A stretch of 64,000 bases of DNA from Vibrio ponticus (GCF_009938225.1 NZ_AP019657.1:2976001-3040000), one strand, 5' to 3'. Positions 1 through 10,068 are shown, counted from the stretch's first letter. Notes: a model not told the origin generated them from the sequence alone. Program-made: numbers and translations.

Positions 1-100
1 CATAGCCCGCAACCATAGGAATAGAACGCAAAGCCAATACAGCAGCGACCGCCATAAACACGGCTTCTTTCGTTCCCATTAAATTTTTATTTTCTGACAT
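1..100 (-). CDS. Amino-acid permease (APC superfamily?), N-terminal fragment cut by the window edge
   Basis: The reverse strand from position 100 reads MSENKNLMGTKEAVFMAVAA and continues into a hydrophobic stretch that leaves the window after about 33 codons. An AAGGAC ribosome-binding site lies about 6 bases before the ATG. It starts 58 bases after the stop of the PLP decarboxylase on the same strand, so the two are probably cotranscribed. A decarboxylase next to a permease is the usual layout of amino-acid/amine exchange systems, and the short N-terminus would fit an APC-type transporter. The family call is mostly inferred from this context because only the first membrane segment is visible. 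Confidence 0.5.
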   Translation of the reverse strand, partial: MSENKNLMGTKEAVFMAVAAVLALRSIPMVAGY

Positions 101-158
101 AACAACGTCCTTATACTTCCAAAGATCCCGCGCAATGCACGGGATCAATTGATGAGGA

Positions 159-1556
159 TTAGTAGATATCTTGGCCTACGATGTCTTCATAAGTGTCTTC
201 GCGACGGATTAGACGGTCAGTACCGTCTTTATCAATCATTACGACGGCTGTACGAGGACGGTTGTTGTATACAGTCTGGCTTTCGATGGTGTATGCGCCA
301 GCATCTAGGAATACCATCACATCGCCAATTTCAGTGTTGTTTGGTACAGCGAAGAATTCTTCTTTGATACCGACGTGGAAGTAGTCACCACCATCGCATA
401 GAGGACCTGCTAGTTTCACGTATTTGTCGTGTTTTTCTGCCACTTTTGATGCGTTGAATACGTAGAAGAACCAGTTAAAGTGTTGGCTATCAGAAAGCTG
501 GCTGTAACCCGCATCAACGAATGTCCAATCAACTAGTTGTTCTACATTGCCGTCTAAATCGTAGAAAGTTTTCGTTTTTTCGCATGAAACTTCAGTGAGA
601 AGTACGGCCGCAGAACCAACAACTTTTCGACCTGGTTCGATAACGATTGCGATATCTTCACGCCATTTATGTACTTCAGAAATAATAGCGTCAGCAAAGT
701 CTTGCGACGTGATACCTGCATACATGTTGTCTTCTAGTGGGTTACCGTTTTCTTCGTCGTATTTGTATGGTGTTGGGATACCACCACCAACGTTAATCAG
801 TTCAAATTGGATGCCTAGTTTTTCTTCTAAACGACGACACTCATCCACCATTACTTTGGTTGCTTTAGCAAATGGTTCCGCTTCTGGTACTTGGTCGCCT
901 ACGTGCATGTGTAGACCTTTTAGAGAAACGAAAGGCATTTCTAGAATACGACGACAAGTTTCTTCAGCTTGTTCTAGGTCTAGACCGGACTTAGCGTGGT
1001 AAGCGGTTACAAGTTCAGCGTGAGTGGCTGATGGTACGTTTGGTTCAACACGCACACATACGTTAGCGACTTTTTCTAGGCGACGAGAGATTGCATCGAT
1101 ATGGTCTAATTCGTAAATACTATCGACGTTGATTAGATATAGGTCGTTTGCGATTGCGAACTCAAGGTCCACCGGCTTTTTAACTACGCCGTTGAAGACG
1201 ATTTGTGAACCTGGGAAGCCAACTTCAAGGCATTTGCGTACTTCGTACATAGAGTTTGCTTCTGCGTAAATGCCTGCGTCTTTGATCGCTTTTAGTACTG
1301 ACATTACAGAACAGGCTTTTGATGCAAAGAAGGTTTTTGTATTTTTGTGCGCAGAGAATGCTGCTTCAATTTCACGAATATTACGGACGATTTCATGTTC
1401 AGAGTAAACATATAGAGGTGTGCCGTATTTTTTCGCTAGCGATTCTAGTTCTACATCTTCGAAATGAAGCTTGTTATTGATTGTTTTAAATCGACGGTCG
1501 GTATCGATAATTTTTTCGCGTTGTAGGTTGAAGTTATTCATTTCAAAATCAGACAT
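159..1556 (-). CDS. Fold-type III PLP-dependent amino-acid decarboxylase (LysA/ornithine decarboxylase superfamily)
   Basis: A 465-residue protein with the alanine-racemase-type barrel and C-terminal sheet domain of group IV decarboxylases. The PLP lysine is Lys80 in FFASKACS. Other conserved elements are the HMHVGD segment, the GGGIPTP glycine loop, EPGRKVVG for the cofactor phosphate, and GPLCDGGD with the active-site cysteine donated across the dimer. It is longer than diaminopimelate decarboxylase (about 420 residues) and is not beside lysine or arginine biosynthesis genes. I therefore do not assign diaminopimelate as substrate; lysine, ornithine or a related diamino acid are possible. 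AAAGGA precedes the ATG. A permease gene follows 58 bases downstream. The family is clear, the substrate is not. Confidence 0.8.
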   Translation of the reverse strand: MSDFEMNNFNLQREKIIDTDRRFKTINNKLHFEDVELESLAKKYGTPLYVYSEHEIVRNIREIEAAFSAHKNTKTFFASKACSVMSVLKAIKDAGIYAEANSMYEVRKCLEVGFPGSQIVFNGVVKKPVDLEFAIANDLYLINVDSIYELDHIDAISRRLEKVANVCVRVEPNVPSATHAELVTAYHAKSGLDLEQAEETCRRILEMPFVSLKGLHMHVGDQVPEAEPFAKATKVMVDECRRLEEKLGIQFELINVGGGIPTPYKYDEENGNPLEDNMYAGITSQDFADAIISEVHKWREDIAIVIEPGRKVVGSAAVLLTEVSCEKTKTFYDLDGNVEQLVDWTFVDAGYSQLSDSQHFNWFFYVFNASKVAEKHDKYVKLAGPLCDGGDYFHVGIKEEFFAVPNNTEIGDVMVFLDAGAYTIESQTVYNNRPRTAVVMIDKDGTDRLIRREDTYEDIVGQDIY

Positions 1557-1751
1557 TTTTATATTCCTTTCTAAAGTTTGTCTTGTGACATCCCCTATAG
1601 AGCAGAAACTGTGCCAATTTTATTTTATTTTTAAGGTGTTGATTTTTAATGATTAAATTTCATTTGTGAGTTTGCTCACCTATAACCGAAAATTAAGAAT
1701 TTAACGGATACTGCTTAGATTTAACCAAAATTCGTTATTGATTTTAGATGT

Positions 1752-1780
1752 AAAAAAAGCCCCAGTACTGGGGCTTTTTA
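1752..1780 (-). terminator. Rho-independent terminator after envZ (works in both directions by shape)
   Basis: A stem GCCCCAG/CTGGGGC with a short TA loop is flanked by an A tract and a T tract, so it can end transcripts from either side. Envz, read on the minus strand, ends 24 bases before it; the decarboxylase promoter region lies beyond. Confidence 0.75.
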
Positions 1781-1803
1781 CTTTTGGCGTCAGTGGTCAA
1801 TTA

Positions 1804-3111
1804 TCACTTGATCACCGGGAAGCTCACTTGTACTTTCAAGCCGCCTTCACCCCGGTTATTGACCACCACCGAGCCGTTATGTTGGCTTACGATACGTTTA
1901 ACAATCGCCAGTCCCAACCCCGTTCCTTCACTGCCACGCGCGGTGTCGCCACGGGTGAAGGGTTCGAACAGTTTCGCGACCTGATCGGTTGCAATACCAG
2001 GGCCGTTATCTTCAATGCACACCCAACACAGTTTGTTGTCTGCGGTCATGCCAGTGGAGATTTTTATCCAGCCATTACCATAGCGCACAGCGTTAACCAC
2101 TAAGTTACTCACTGCACGTTTCATCGCAATTGGGCTACCGAATGCAGGCTTAACATTGCTCAGCTCGGTGACCATCTCGATATGCTCACCGCTGCCTTCT
2201 GAGTTGGCTAAGTCTCGGGCGATCTCATTGAGGTCGACTTCGGTGAACGACTGCTTGTTTACTGGCTTAAGGTAATCCATAAACTGGCTGATGATCTCGT
2301 TACACTCTTCGGTATCGCTAATAATGCCTTCTGCTAAGTAGCTATCTTCTGGTGACATCATTTCGGTGGCGAGACGAATACGCGTCAGTGGCGTACGCAA
2401 GTCATGACTGATGCCCGCCATCAACAGTGCGCGGTCTTCTTCCAATGCCTGAATCCCTTTCGACATTTGGTTAAAAGCGCGCGTTACTGAGCGAATTTCG
2501 GTGGAGCCTTTTTCTGGGATCGGCGGCGGAATAGCACCGCGACCGACACCTTTAGCGGCTTTTTCCAACGCCAACAAAGGTCGATTCTGCAAGCGCATAA
2601 ATAGCCAACCACCGGCGATGATCAGCAGCGCCATCAGTAAACTGTTGCGAAATAGTGGGGTAAAGTCCTCTTCTTGTAGTTCAGAGAGCGGAATGCGGAT
2701 CAGTGAATCAGGCAGCGCTTGAATATTGATCCATAACACATAGCTATCTTCGCCTTGCGCCATGCGCACGTCGGTTGGTGTACCGAGCTCATGGCTCATC
2801 TCTTCACTCATTAAATCAATGCTGATCGCATGGTGATACTGATTGGCGATTTCACTGTCTTTGGCATGTACGGTCACGCCAAGACGTTCGAGAACCTGAC
2901 GGCGCATGGGCGCATCCATCGCTAGAGCGTTTTCCGTGGTATCGGAATCGTCCAGCATCAGGTTGATTTCATAGCTAAGAATTTTGTTGAACTGTTGCAA
3001 ACTTGGCAGCAAAGCGTAGTTAAAAACGGCGTAGTAAGAGTAGACCTGGCTGGCAATTAGTAGCGTGATGAACAGTAACAAAGACTGAGTAAAGGAACTG
3101 CGAAAACGCAT
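1804..3111 (-). CDS. envZ: Osmolarity sensor histidine kinase EnvZ
   Basis: Inner-membrane sensor kinase of 435 residues that phosphorylates and dephosphorylates OmpR. Order of parts: transmembrane segment 1 (about 10-30), periplasmic domain (about 31-156), transmembrane segment 2 (about 157-173), HAMP linker, then dimerization domain with the phospho-acceptor His236 in [12 protein letters not shown]. An ATPase domain follows, with the N box ([10 protein letters not shown]), G1 (DNGPGI) and G2 ([10 protein letters not shown]). Length is close to the 450 residues of the E. coli protein. It lies 71 bases downstream of ompR; in E. coli the two genes overlap. The gap here carries a hairpin with a U tract, which may lower kinase expression relative to regulator. 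Confidence 0.94.
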   Translation of the reverse strand: MRFRSSFTQSLLLFITLLIASQVYSYYAVFNYALLPSLQQFNKILSYEINLMLDDSDTTENALAMDAPMRRQVLERLGVTVHAKDSEIANQYHHAISIDLMSEEMSHELGTPTDVRMAQGEDSYVLWINIQALPDSLIRIPLSELQEEDFTPLFRNSLLMALLIIAGGWLFMRLQNRPLLALEKAAKGVGRGAIPPPIPEKGSTEIRSVTRAFNQMSKGIQALEEDRALLMAGISHDLRTPLTRIRLATEMMSPEDSYLAEGIISDTEECNEIISQFMDYLKPVNKQSFTEVDLNEIARDLANSEGSGEHIEMVTELSNVKPAFGSPIAMKRAVSNLVVNAVRYGNGWIKISTGMTADNKLCWVCIEDNGPGIATDQVAKLFEPFTRGDTARGSEGTGLGLAIVKRIVSQHNGSVVVNNRGEGGLKVQVSFPVIK

Positions 3112-3139
3112 AAACTTAACCTATTAGATGATAGGAACG

Positions 3140-3166
3140 AAAAAGTGCGAGTCTGAACTCGCACTT
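3140..3166 (-). terminator. Intercistronic intrinsic terminator/attenuator between ompR and envZ
   Basis: On the minus strand AAGTGCGAG and CTCGCACTT form a perfect 9-bp stem with a 6-base loop and run straight into a T tract (CTTTTTCG). It starts 17 bases after the ompR stop codon and ends before the envZ ATG. The shape is that of a rho-independent terminator; partial read-through would set the OmpR:EnvZ ratio. Confidence 0.65.
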
Positions 3167-3182
3167 GTTGGGATAAGTTGGC

Positions 3183-3902
3183 TTACGCTTCTTTGCCATC
3201 TGGCACGAAAACATAGCCCAAGCCCCACACGGTTTGGATGTAACGTGGTTTACTTGGATCCACTTCTAGCATGCGGCGTAGACGTGAGATTTGTACGTCG
3301 ATTGAACGCTCCATCGCTGAGTATTCGCGACCACGTGCCATGTTCATTAGTTTATCGCGAGACAGTGGTTCACGAGCGTTGGTAACCAGCGCTTTCAGTA
3401 CCGCAAATTCACCGGATGTTAGCGGCATCGCTTCATCACCACGGTACATTTCACGTGTACCAAGGTTCAAACGGAAATCACCAAACTCGACTACCGACTC
3501 TTCTGCGCTTGGTGCGCCCGGCAATTCAATCGTTTGACGACGTAGCACCGCTTTGATGCGCGCAAGAAGTTCGCGTGGGTTAAACGGTTTTGGTAGGTAA
3601 TCATCCGCACCGACTTCTAAACCAACGATACGGTCAATTTCGTCACCTTTGGCGGTGAGCATCAAAATTGGCAGCTCGTTATTGGCATTACGTAAGCGGC
3701 GACAGATCGACAGACCATCTTCGCCCGGTAGCATCAGGTCGAGTACCATTAAATGGAAGTTTTCGCGCGTCAGTAAGCGGTCCATCTGTTCGCCATTGGC
3801 GACACTGCGCACTTGGAAGCCTTGCTCCGATAGGTATCGCTCCAACAGCGCACGTAATCGAGCATCGTCATCTACTACGAGGATTTTATGATTTTCTTGC
3901 AT
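3183..3902 (-). CDS. ompR: Response regulator OmpR
   Basis: Cytoplasmic DNA-binding response regulator of 239 residues, same length as E. coli OmpR. The receiver domain (about 6-120) has the acidic pocket Asp11-Asp13, the phosphorylation site Asp55 in VLDLMLPGEDG, the conserved Thr in MLTAKG and Lys in LPKPFNPRE. A winged-helix effector domain follows (about 135-235, with SGEFAVLKAL and RRMLEVDPSKPRYIQTVWG). It controls porin genes in response to osmolarity. An AAGGTG ribosome-binding site precedes the ATG. First gene of the ompR-envZ unit, transcribed away from greB. Confidence 0.96.
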   Translation of the reverse strand: MQENHKILVVDDDARLRALLERYLSEQGFQVRSVANGEQMDRLLTRENFHLMVLDLMLPGEDGLSICRRLRNANNELPILMLTAKGDEIDRIVGLEVGADDYLPKPFNPRELLARIKAVLRRQTIELPGAPSAEESVVEFGDFRLNLGTREMYRGDEAMPLTSGEFAVLKALVTNAREPLSRDKLMNMARGREYSAMERSIDVQISRLRRMLEVDPSKPRYIQTVWGLGYVFVPDGKEA

Positions 3903-4203
3903 TGAAACACCTTATTCAAAAGCAAAGCATAGTGCTAAAAATGTATCACTGTTTGTAAAAGCGTGCTTGCTCAAATTGTTACTCTTTTTATCCTAAGCAA
4001 TATTTTGCGGTCTAGGATGGTCTTTGCGCCGCAATTTATTCTTTCGGCTAGTGAGGGATTTAGCAGTAATTGTTGCTGTGAGCGCTGACATAATCGGCAA
4101 AGTGTAAGTTTTGCATCAACTCTTATTATGCACACTTTTACCGTCGGCTTTTTTATGTCAATGTGTCGCCATTGCGAATTGGGTAACTACAATTACACCT
4201 GTT
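3903..4203. other. Divergent intergenic region ompR / greB
   Basis: A gene-free stretch of 301 bases that must hold the promoters of ompR (minus) and greB (plus). It is AT-rich with several TATTAT-like hexamers, but I could not place a -35/-10 pair with standard spacing with any certainty, and I see no RNA gene. An upstream in-frame extension of greB to 4111 exists but lacks family similarity and a good ribosome-binding site. Confidence 0.5.
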
Positions 4204-4686
4204 ATGAAAACTAACCTAATTACACGTGAAGGCTACGATCGCCTGAAACAAGAACTCGATTTTCTGTGGCGAGAAGAGCGCCCTGAAGTGACAAAAAAGG
4301 TCACTTGGGCTGCCAGTCTTGGCGACCGCAGTGAAAATGCGGATTACCAATACAATAAGAAACGTCTGCGCGAAATTGACCGTCGCGTACGTTATCTGCG
4401 TAAACGCCTTGAACAAGTCAAAGTGGTTGATTACGCCCCGCAACAAGAAGGCAAGGTTTTCTTTGGTGCTTGGGTCGAAATTGAAAACGAACAAGGTGAT
4501 ATCAAGTCGTTTCGTATCGTTGGTCCAGATGAAATCTATGGGGATGCTAAGAATTACATCTCGATTGATTCGCCAATGGCGCGTGCGCTACTGAAAAAAG
4601 AAGTCGATGATGAGTTTTGTGTAAGAACTCCCGATGGCGATAAAGAATGGTTTATTAACCAGATTCGCTATCAAGATACGCTTTAA
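4204..4686 (+). CDS. greB: Transcription elongation factor GreB
   Basis: A 160-residue protein that enters the RNA polymerase secondary channel and stimulates cleavage of backtracked transcripts. The N-terminal coiled coil holds the tip acidic residues in the SLGDRSENADYQYNKKRL segment, characteristic of GreA/GreB. The following RRVRYLRKRLEQ and the C-terminal FKBP-like domain (FRIVGPDEIYG, ISIDSPMARALL) fit GreB rather than GreA. The start at MKTNLITREGYDRL matches the family; the open frame continues upstream but those codons are not conserved. The ribosome-binding site is weak. Confidence 0.94.
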   Translation: MKTNLITREGYDRLKQELDFLWREERPEVTKKVTWAASLGDRSENADYQYNKKRLREIDRRVRYLRKRLEQVKVVDYAPQQEGKVFFGAWVEIENEQGDIKSFRIVGPDEIYGDAKNYISIDSPMARALLKKEVDDEFCVRTPDGDKEWFINQIRYQDTL

Positions 4687-4697
4687 CCCCTTTTATT

Positions 4698-4726
4698 AGG
4701 GTGAGAGTAAAGAATTGCCTCACCCT
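4698..4726 (+). terminator. Hairpin downstream of greB, without a U tract
   Basis: AGGGTGAG and CTCACCCT form an 8-bp perfect stem with a 13-base loop, 12 bases after the greB stop. No run of T follows, so it is more likely an mRNA-stabilising or weak terminator structure; tex begins 31 bases later. Confidence 0.4.
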
Positions 4727-4757
4727 CACATAGATACCAAATAAAGAGATTGCACGG

Positions 4758-7079
4758 ATGAGCCAAGCTATCTGCAAACTAATCGCTCAGGAACTTAATG
4801 TACGTCCTGAGCAAGTGATTGCTGCTGTTAACCTTATTGATGACGGTAACACAGTGCCATTTATCGCTCGTTACCGTAAAGAGGTAACGGGCGGTCTAGA
4901 CGACACCCAATTACGTAACCTAGACAGCCGTTTGGCTTACTTGCGTGAGTTGGATGACCGTCGTCAAACCATTCTGAAATCGATTCAAGAGCAAGGCAAG
5001 CTAACGGCTGAGCTTGAGCAAGAGATCAATCAAGCTGACAGCAAAACGCGTTTGGAAGACCTTTACTTACCTTACAAGCCAAAGCGTCGCACCAAAGGAC
5101 AAATTGCGATTGAAGCTGGGCTTGAGCCTTTAGCTGATACGCTATGGAATCAGCCACAAACAGAGCCTGAGAGCGAAGCGGCGAAATACCACAATGCAGA
5201 GCATGGCATCACGGATAACAAAGCCGCTTTAGATGGTGCGCGCGCGATCATCATGGAACGTATTGCTGAAGATGCTAACTTGCTTGAGAAGATCCGTAAT
5301 CACCTTAATCGCAATGCTGAGCTAGTGGCTCGAGTGGTGACAGGACAAGAGCAAGCGGGTGAGAAGTTTAAAGACTACTTTGAACACAACGAAGCACTCA
5401 ATAAAGTGCCATCACACCGCGCGCTGGCGATGCTGCGTGGTCGCAACGAGGGCTTCTTAACCCTAGCGATGAATGCCGATCCTGAGCAAGAAGAGGGCGT
5501 ACGCCAATCTTACTGCGAAACTCTGATCGCCGATCATTACGGTATTTCATTGAGCCAAGCGCCAGCCGATGTGTGGCGTAAACAGGTGATCAGCTGGGCA
5601 TGGCGCATCAAAGTATCGATGCACATGGAAACTGAGCTGATGGGGGCGATGAAAGAGCGCGCGGAGATCGAAGCGATTGAAGTGTTCGCGACTAACCTTA
5701 AAGATCTGTTGATGGCAGCGCCAGCCGGTCCGCGTGCAACGCTGGGTCTCGATCCGGGTCTACGTACCGGTTCGAAAATTGCGATTGTTGATTCGACAGG
5801 CAAGGTGTTGGCAACAGAGACCATCTACCCGCACCCACCACAAAATCAATATGATAAATCGGCGCAAATCGTTGAGCAGTTAGTGCGTAAGTACAACGTT
5901 GACCTGATTGCGATTGGTAACGGCACGGCGTCGCGTGAAACAGACAGTTTCGTTGCTGACGTGATTAAACGCGGCAACCTGAAAGCGCAAAAAATTATGG
6001 TCAGCGAAGCGGGCGCTTCGGTTTATTCCGCATCTGAGTTGGCAGCGAAAGAGTTCCCGAATCTCGATGTATCCATTCGTGGTGCCGTTTCAATCGCGCG
6101 TCGCTTGCAAGATCCGTTGGCAGAGTTGGTAAAAATCGATCCGAAATCTATCGGTGTGGGTCAATATCAGCATGATGTGAGCCAATCTATGCTGGCAAAA
6201 CGCCTTGATGCGGTCGTGGAAGACTGTGTAAACGCGGTCGGCGTGGATGTGAATACCGCTTCGGCAGCACTACTTAACCGTGTTGCAGGCTTGTCGACGA
6301 CATTGGCACAAAACATTGTCGATTACCGTGATGAAAATGGTCGCTTTGAAAGCCGTACTACATTGAAGAAAGTGGCGCGTCTTGGACCTAAAGCGTTCGA
6401 GCAGTGTGCGGGCTTCCTACGCATTATGGATGGTAAAAACCCGTTAGATGCATCATCGGTGCACCCAGAAGCTTACCCAGTGGTGAAAGCCATTGCGGAG
6501 AAAAACGGCAAGCAGGTAAAAGCGCTGATTGGTGACTCAAGCTTCCTGAAAGGGTTGCATGCGGTGGATTACACCGATGAAAACTTCGGTCTACCAACAG
6601 TAACAGACATCATCAAAGAGCTGGACAAACCGGGTCGCGACCCGCGCCCAGAGTTTAAGACCGCGACGTTTGCGGATGGCGTAAATTCAGTGTCAGACCT
6701 TGAAGTCGGTATGGTGTTGGAAGGTGTGGTATCTAACGTGGCGAACTTCGGTGCGTTTGTTGATATCGGTGTGCATCAAGATGGTTTGGTGCATATTTCT
6801 GCTCTGACCGATCGCTTTGTTTCTGATCCGCGTGAAGTGGTAAAAGCCGGCGATATCGTGAAAGTGAAAGTGATGGAAGTGGATGTGCAGCGTAAGCGTA
6901 TTGCACTTTCGATGCGCCTAAACGATGAACCGGGTCAAGATAACCGCACCCAGCGTAGTGCCGCTCCTCGTGGTGGTAACAACCAGCGCTCACAAGGTCA
7001 GCGTCGCCGTGAAGAGCCTGCGAGCAATGGTGCAATGGGCGGCGCGTTTGCCGCTGCTTTTGCTAAAGCGAAACGCTAA
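4758..7079 (+). CDS. tex: RNA-binding transcription accessory protein Tex
   Basis: A 773-residue cytoplasmic nucleic-acid-binding protein, same length as E. coli YhgF. Visible domains in order: N-terminal Tex helical domain ([16 protein letters not shown], about 38-55), YqgF/RNase H-like domain beginning at [10 protein letters not shown] (about residue 330), helix-hairpin-helix region ([16 protein letters not shown], about 500-570), and a C-terminal S1 domain (about 650-720, [19 protein letters not shown]). The tail is basic and Gly/Arg/Gln-rich. The family is essential for virulence-gene expression or toxin regulation in some bacteria; its molecular role is not settled. Single gene followed by a strong terminator. 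Confidence 0.94.
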   Translation: MSQAICKLIAQELNVRPEQVIAAVNLIDDGNTVPFIARYRKEVTGGLDDTQLRNLDSRLAYLRELDDRRQTILKSIQEQGKLTAELEQEINQADSKTRLEDLYLPYKPKRRTKGQIAIEAGLEPLADTLWNQPQTEPESEAAKYHNAEHGITDNKAALDGARAIIMERIAEDANLLEKIRNHLNRNAELVARVVTGQEQAGEKFKDYFEHNEALNKVPSHRALAMLRGRNEGFLTLAMNADPEQEEGVRQSYCETLIADHYGISLSQAPADVWRKQVISWAWRIKVSMHMETELMGAMKERAEIEAIEVFATNLKDLLMAAPAGPRATLGLDPGLRTGSKIAIVDSTGKVLATETIYPHPPQNQYDKSAQIVEQLVRKYNVDLIAIGNGTASRETDSFVADVIKRGNLKAQKIMVSEAGASVYSASELAAKEFPNLDVSIRGAVSIARRLQDPLAELVKIDPKSIGVGQYQHDVSQSMLAKRLDAVVEDCVNAVGVDVNTASAALLNRVAGLSTTLAQNIVDYRDENGRFESRTTLKKVARLGPKAFEQCAGFLRIMDGKNPLDASSVHPEAYPVVKAIAEKNGKQVKALIGDSSFLKGLHAVDYTDENFGLPTVTDIIKELDKPGRDPRPEFKTATFADGVNSVSDLEVGMVLEGVVSNVANFGAFVDIGVHQDGLVHISALTDRFVSDPREVVKAGDIVKVKVMEVDVQRKRIALSMRLNDEPGQDNRTQRSAAPRGGNNQRSQGQRRREEPASNGAMGGAFAAAFAKAKR

Positions 7080-7093
7080 TTGTCGAGATAAAT

Positions 7094-7126
7094 AAAAAGC
7101 CCCGCTCAATGAGTGGGGCTTTGTTT
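7094..7126 (+). terminator. Rho-independent terminator after tex
   Basis: AAAAAGCCCC and GGGGCTTTG form a GC-rich stem with complementary inner bases (GCTCA/TGAGT) and T-rich 3' side (TTGTTTT), 15 bases after the tex stop codon. Confidence 0.85.
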
Positions 7127-7168
7127 TATCTAGGTATTCACTCTATTTCTGGTTAAGAGTAAGAGCGA

Positions 7169-7639
7169 CTACAACACCGCAATGACCTCTGAAGGCGTAT
7201 GTGGCGCAACAGCATGACCGTAACGAAATTTAATTACGACCCGACGTTTCGCCATTCGACCTTCGGTTATCGCTGCATCGATAACGCGCTTGGGTAAACG
7301 AAACCGCATTGCGTAGCCTTTACCTTGCTGATTGCTGTAACTCGACAGCGCGAGTAACTCAAACAAACGATCCAATGGGTTCTGTGGCGGGTCATGTTGA
7401 GAAGCATCAGTTACCTGCTCGTCATCGGCGCCATAGTTTGGATGTTCGGCGGGGTCCCACGCTGACTCACGTCGGCGTTTATCTTCCCCGCTAATTTTGC
7501 GTTCAGCATTACTTTTGGCTAGTGCAACCGTAGGGACAATAGGCTGCCGAATACGATTGTCTCGCGCCGTTTGTTCCGTATGCACATTCACCGATGGGGC
7601 GATAAGTGGCACGCTCACGTTAGTGGGTGACACGATCAT
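7169..7639 (-). CDS. Conserved-looking hypothetical protein, acidic linker with basic C-terminal half
   Basis: I do not recognise this 156-residue protein. The N-terminal third is Ser/Thr/Val/Pro-rich (about 1-35), the middle is charged and hydrophilic (about 36-90, probably disordered), and the C-terminal third is Arg/Lys-rich with RFRLPKRVIDAAI and KRRVVIKFRYGHAV. No signal peptide or membrane segment is seen. The start is set at MIVSPTNVSV because GAGGAGGT lies seven bases before this ATG; a longer frame from 7672 would have this strong site inside its coding region. It sits convergent to tex with its own promoter region shared with nothing obvious; bioH lies upstream on the same strand. 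Function unknown. Confidence 0.68.
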   Translation of the reverse strand: MIVSPTNVSVPLIAPSVNVHTEQTARDNRIRQPIVPTVALAKSNAERKISGEDKRRRESAWDPAEHPNYGADDEQVTDASQHDPPQNPLDRLFELLALSSYSNQQGKGYAMRFRLPKRVIDAAITEGRMAKRRVVIKFRYGHAVAPHTPSEVIAVL

Positions 7640-7768
7640 AACCGAGACCTCCTCAGTTTCGCCCGCTGACATTGGCTAATGTCAGCTGACAATATTATCG
7701 GCGGCAATGGTCAAAAATTTAGCGGTTTCTACAAAAACTTGGCACTTGAATGTGTAAATAGATGTATA

Positions 7769-8560
7769 TCATCCATTTAGCTGGGAAAATTCGGTCACTT
7801 GTTGGCAGAACAGTTCAAACTCAGTCATAAACGGTGCGTGAGAAGATTGGCTAAACACATAGCTTTGGCTATTGGGCATCAGTTGTGACACATCTTCGGC
7901 TACTTGCACTGGTACTAAGCCATCTAAGCGACCATAAAGGCGCAGTGTTGGTACCGTGACTTGATCAAGCAGGTGGCGATAATCCACATCACCGAGTAGG
8001 TTTAAACCTGCCAGTAGCGCCTGTTGATTCGGCACTGGACGCGAGAGCACCGCTTGTTTGAGTGCTTTGAGGTCTTGTCTTGCTGATGGGCTGCCCATCG
8101 CTTGCAGGGCGATAAAGCGTTCAATCGTGAGCTGAAAGTCATCCAACAATTGTGCGGTGAAGGCTTTGAGGACTTTGGCTTGAATGCCACGCCAAGGTTT
8201 TTGCTCAGAAAAACAGGGAGAGCTGGCAACCGTGATCAGAGCGTGAATCCGCTCAGGGTGGTGCAGGGCAATATGCGAGGCAACTAAACCGCCTAATGAC
8301 CAACCCAGCCAAATTGCCTTTTTGGGTGCCTCTTGCAGGACTTGTTCGGTGAGATCCGCCAGTGTATTGAAACTGGCTTGGTGACTATGACCAAAGCCCG
8401 GTAGGTCAACGACGTGGACGCGAAAGGATTGGCTTAATACCTCTGCGGTCTGCTGCCACACCGCACCATTCATGCCCCACCCATGTAAAAGCACCAGATC
8501 TTTACCTTCGCCAATGCTTTGCCAATGTAACTTTGCTGCTGTTGTCTCAACTTCTACCAC
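7769..8560 (-). CDS. bioH: Pimeloyl-[acyl-carrier protein] methyl ester esterase BioH
   Basis: An alpha/beta hydrolase of 263 residues that removes the methyl group from pimeloyl-ACP methyl ester, ending the BioC-BioH route to the biotin pimelate moiety. The oxyanion-hole HGWG motif is at about 26-29, the nucleophile elbow GWSLGG contains Ser88, the acid is in RLDGLVP (about 213) and the histidine in SSHAPF (about 242), all in order and spacing of E. coli BioH. It is separated from the rest of the bio genes, as is normal for bioH, and is divergent from comF with 65 bases between them, the same neighbour pair as bioH/gntX in enterics. Confidence 0.94.
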   Translation of the reverse strand: MVEVETTAAKLHWQSIGEGKDLVLLHGWGMNGAVWQQTAEVLSQSFRVHVVDLPGFGHSHQASFNTLADLTEQVLQEAPKKAIWLGWSLGGLVASHIALHHPERIHALITVASSPCFSEQKPWRGIQAKVLKAFTAQLLDDFQLTIERFIALQAMGSPSARQDLKALKQAVLSRPVPNQQALLAGLNLLGDVDYRHLLDQVTVPTLRLYGRLDGLVPVQVAEDVSQLMPNSQSYVFSQSSHAPFMTEFELFCQQVTEFSQLNG

Positions 8561-8625
8561 TTAAATCATCCTTTCAAGCTGACTGCTGTTGCACTATGAA
8601 ATAAATCCTTAGCCTTGAGTGGACT

Positions 8626-9342
8626 ATGTTAACGCAATGGTGGCAGAAAAACAGGCAGCGATTGGTTGCACATTATTGCCAGCATTGTGGCTTGGCGCTT
8701 GAGGCAAGAGAGGGCTCATCGAGCTTGATTTGGTTGCTGTGTCGACGTTGCCAAGAGGCACTGCAGGTACCGCGCTGTCGTTGTTGTGGTATCGCTTGCT
8801 TACAAGAGGTCGACTATTGTGGGCAGTGCTTAACATCCCCTCCGCTATGGCGACACTTATATTGCGTTGGTGATTACACCCCGCCACTTTCGCACTACGT
8901 GCAGCGACTTAAGTTTAACCAGCAATTGCATCAAGCCGATGTTTTAGCGCAGATGCTGGCGCAGCAAATTACCTCTGACGTTGAGGCGATCACTTTTGTT
9001 CCGCTACATTGGCGGCGTCAGTTTGGGCGTGGGTTTAATCAGAGTGAATTGATTGCGAGAGCTTTAGCAAAACGGCTCGGTTTGCCTTGTATTGGGCTAT
9101 TTAAACGTACTCGCGCCACCAAAGCACAGTTGGGTATGAGCCGTAAGCAGAGGCAACAAAATCTTACAAATGCGTTTGAGTTGTCTGAAATCAACCGCTA
9201 TTCCTCGCTGGCGATTGTTGATGATGTGGTGACGACTGGCAGCACCGTTCAGCAATTATGCAAATTACTGCTTGATGCCGGAGCCAAAAGCGTTGATATT
9301 TATTGCATCTGCCGTACTCCTGAACCGCATAGTGAGCGATAA
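8626..9342 (+). CDS. comF: ComF/GntX family phosphoribosyltransferase-like protein
   Basis: A 238-residue protein with an N-terminal cysteine-rich zinc-binding part (CQHCG, CRRC, CRCCG, CGQC within about 18-70) and a C-terminal type I phosphoribosyltransferase fold. The PRPP signature is VDDVVTTGSTV (about 197-207), preceded by PLHWRRQFGRGFNQSELIA. ComF proteins act in DNA uptake during natural transformation, and in Vibrio cholerae comF is required for chitin-induced competence; the E. coli homologue GntX was linked to gluconate use. Divergent from bioH and upstream of nfuA, a conserved bioH-comF-nfuA arrangement. Role in uptake is inferred from the family. Confidence 0.88.
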   Translation: MLTQWWQKNRQRLVAHYCQHCGLALEAREGSSSLIWLLCRRCQEALQVPRCRCCGIACLQEVDYCGQCLTSPPLWRHLYCVGDYTPPLSHYVQRLKFNQQLHQADVLAQMLAQQITSDVEAITFVPLHWRRQFGRGFNQSELIARALAKRLGLPCIGLFKRTRATKAQLGMSRKQRQQNLTNAFELSEINRYSSLAIVDDVVTTGSTVQQLCKLLLDAGAKSVDIYCICRTPEPHSER

Positions 9343-9433
9343 GTTTACGATTTGTCCTTAAAGGACTAGATCTGAAAATTTTCAGGAGTAAAATGGTCAA
9401 CAAATATCCTACAAATTTACTCAGGTATTCGTC

Positions 9434-10021
9434 GTGTCAAATCCAATTACTATTAGCCAAAGCGCTCAAGAACACTTTGCTAAACTGCTAGCTCAGCAGC
9501 CAGAAGGTACTAACATTCGCGTGTTCGTGGTAAACCCAGGTACGCAAAACGCTGAATGTGGTGTTTCTTACTGCCCACCAGAAGCGGTGGAAGCTACAGA
9601 TACAGAGTTAAAGTTTGAGGTTCTTTCAGCTTATGTTGATGAACTTAGCCTGCCTTTCCTAGAAGATGCAGAAATTGACTACGTGACTGACAAGATGGGT
9701 TCTCAGTTAACGCTTAAAGCACCGAACGCGAAAATGCGTAAAGTCGCTGATGATGCGCCGCTTGTTGAGCGTGTAGAGTATGTGATTCAAACCCAAGTGA
9801 ACCCGCAATTGGCTGGTCACGGTGGTCACGTTAGCCTAGTGGAAATCACTGATGAAGGTGTTGCTATCGTTGCATTTGGTGGCGGTTGTAATGGCTGTTC
9901 AATGGTTGATGTCACGCTAAAAGAAGGCATTGAGAAAGAGCTACTACAACAGTTTGAAGGTGAACTAACCGCAGTACGTGATGCTACTGAGCATGACCGT
10001 GGTGAGCACTCTTACTACTAA
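9434..10021 (+). CDS. nfuA: Fe/S biogenesis protein NfuA
   Basis: A 195-residue Fe-S carrier that delivers 4Fe-4S clusters to targets such as aconitase and lipoyl synthase. The N-terminal half is a degenerate A-type scaffold domain (about 1-95) that has lost the cluster cysteines' usual pattern; the C-terminal Nfu domain carries GGGCNGCSM, with Cys152 and Cys155 forming the cluster-bridging CxxC pair. It starts at GTG. E. coli NfuA has 191 residues and Cys149/Cys152. Lies after comF and is followed by a terminator. Confidence 0.95.
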   Translation: MSNPITISQSAQEHFAKLLAQQPEGTNIRVFVVNPGTQNAECGVSYCPPEAVEATDTELKFEVLSAYVDELSLPFLEDAEIDYVTDKMGSQLTLKAPNAKMRKVADDAPLVERVEYVIQTQVNPQLAGHGGHVSLVEITDEGVAIVAFGGGCNGCSMVDVTLKEGIEKELLQQFEGELTAVRDATEHDRGEHSYY

Positions 10022-10041
10022 TCACTGTTGAATATGATGAC

Positions 10042-10068
10042 AAAAGGCGCTTACGAGCGCCTTTTTTG
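10042..10068 (+). terminator. Rho-independent terminator after nfuA
   Basis: AAAGGCGCT and AGCGCCTTTT pair around a short TACG loop and run into TTTTTT, 20 bases after the nfuA stop codon. Confidence 0.85.
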
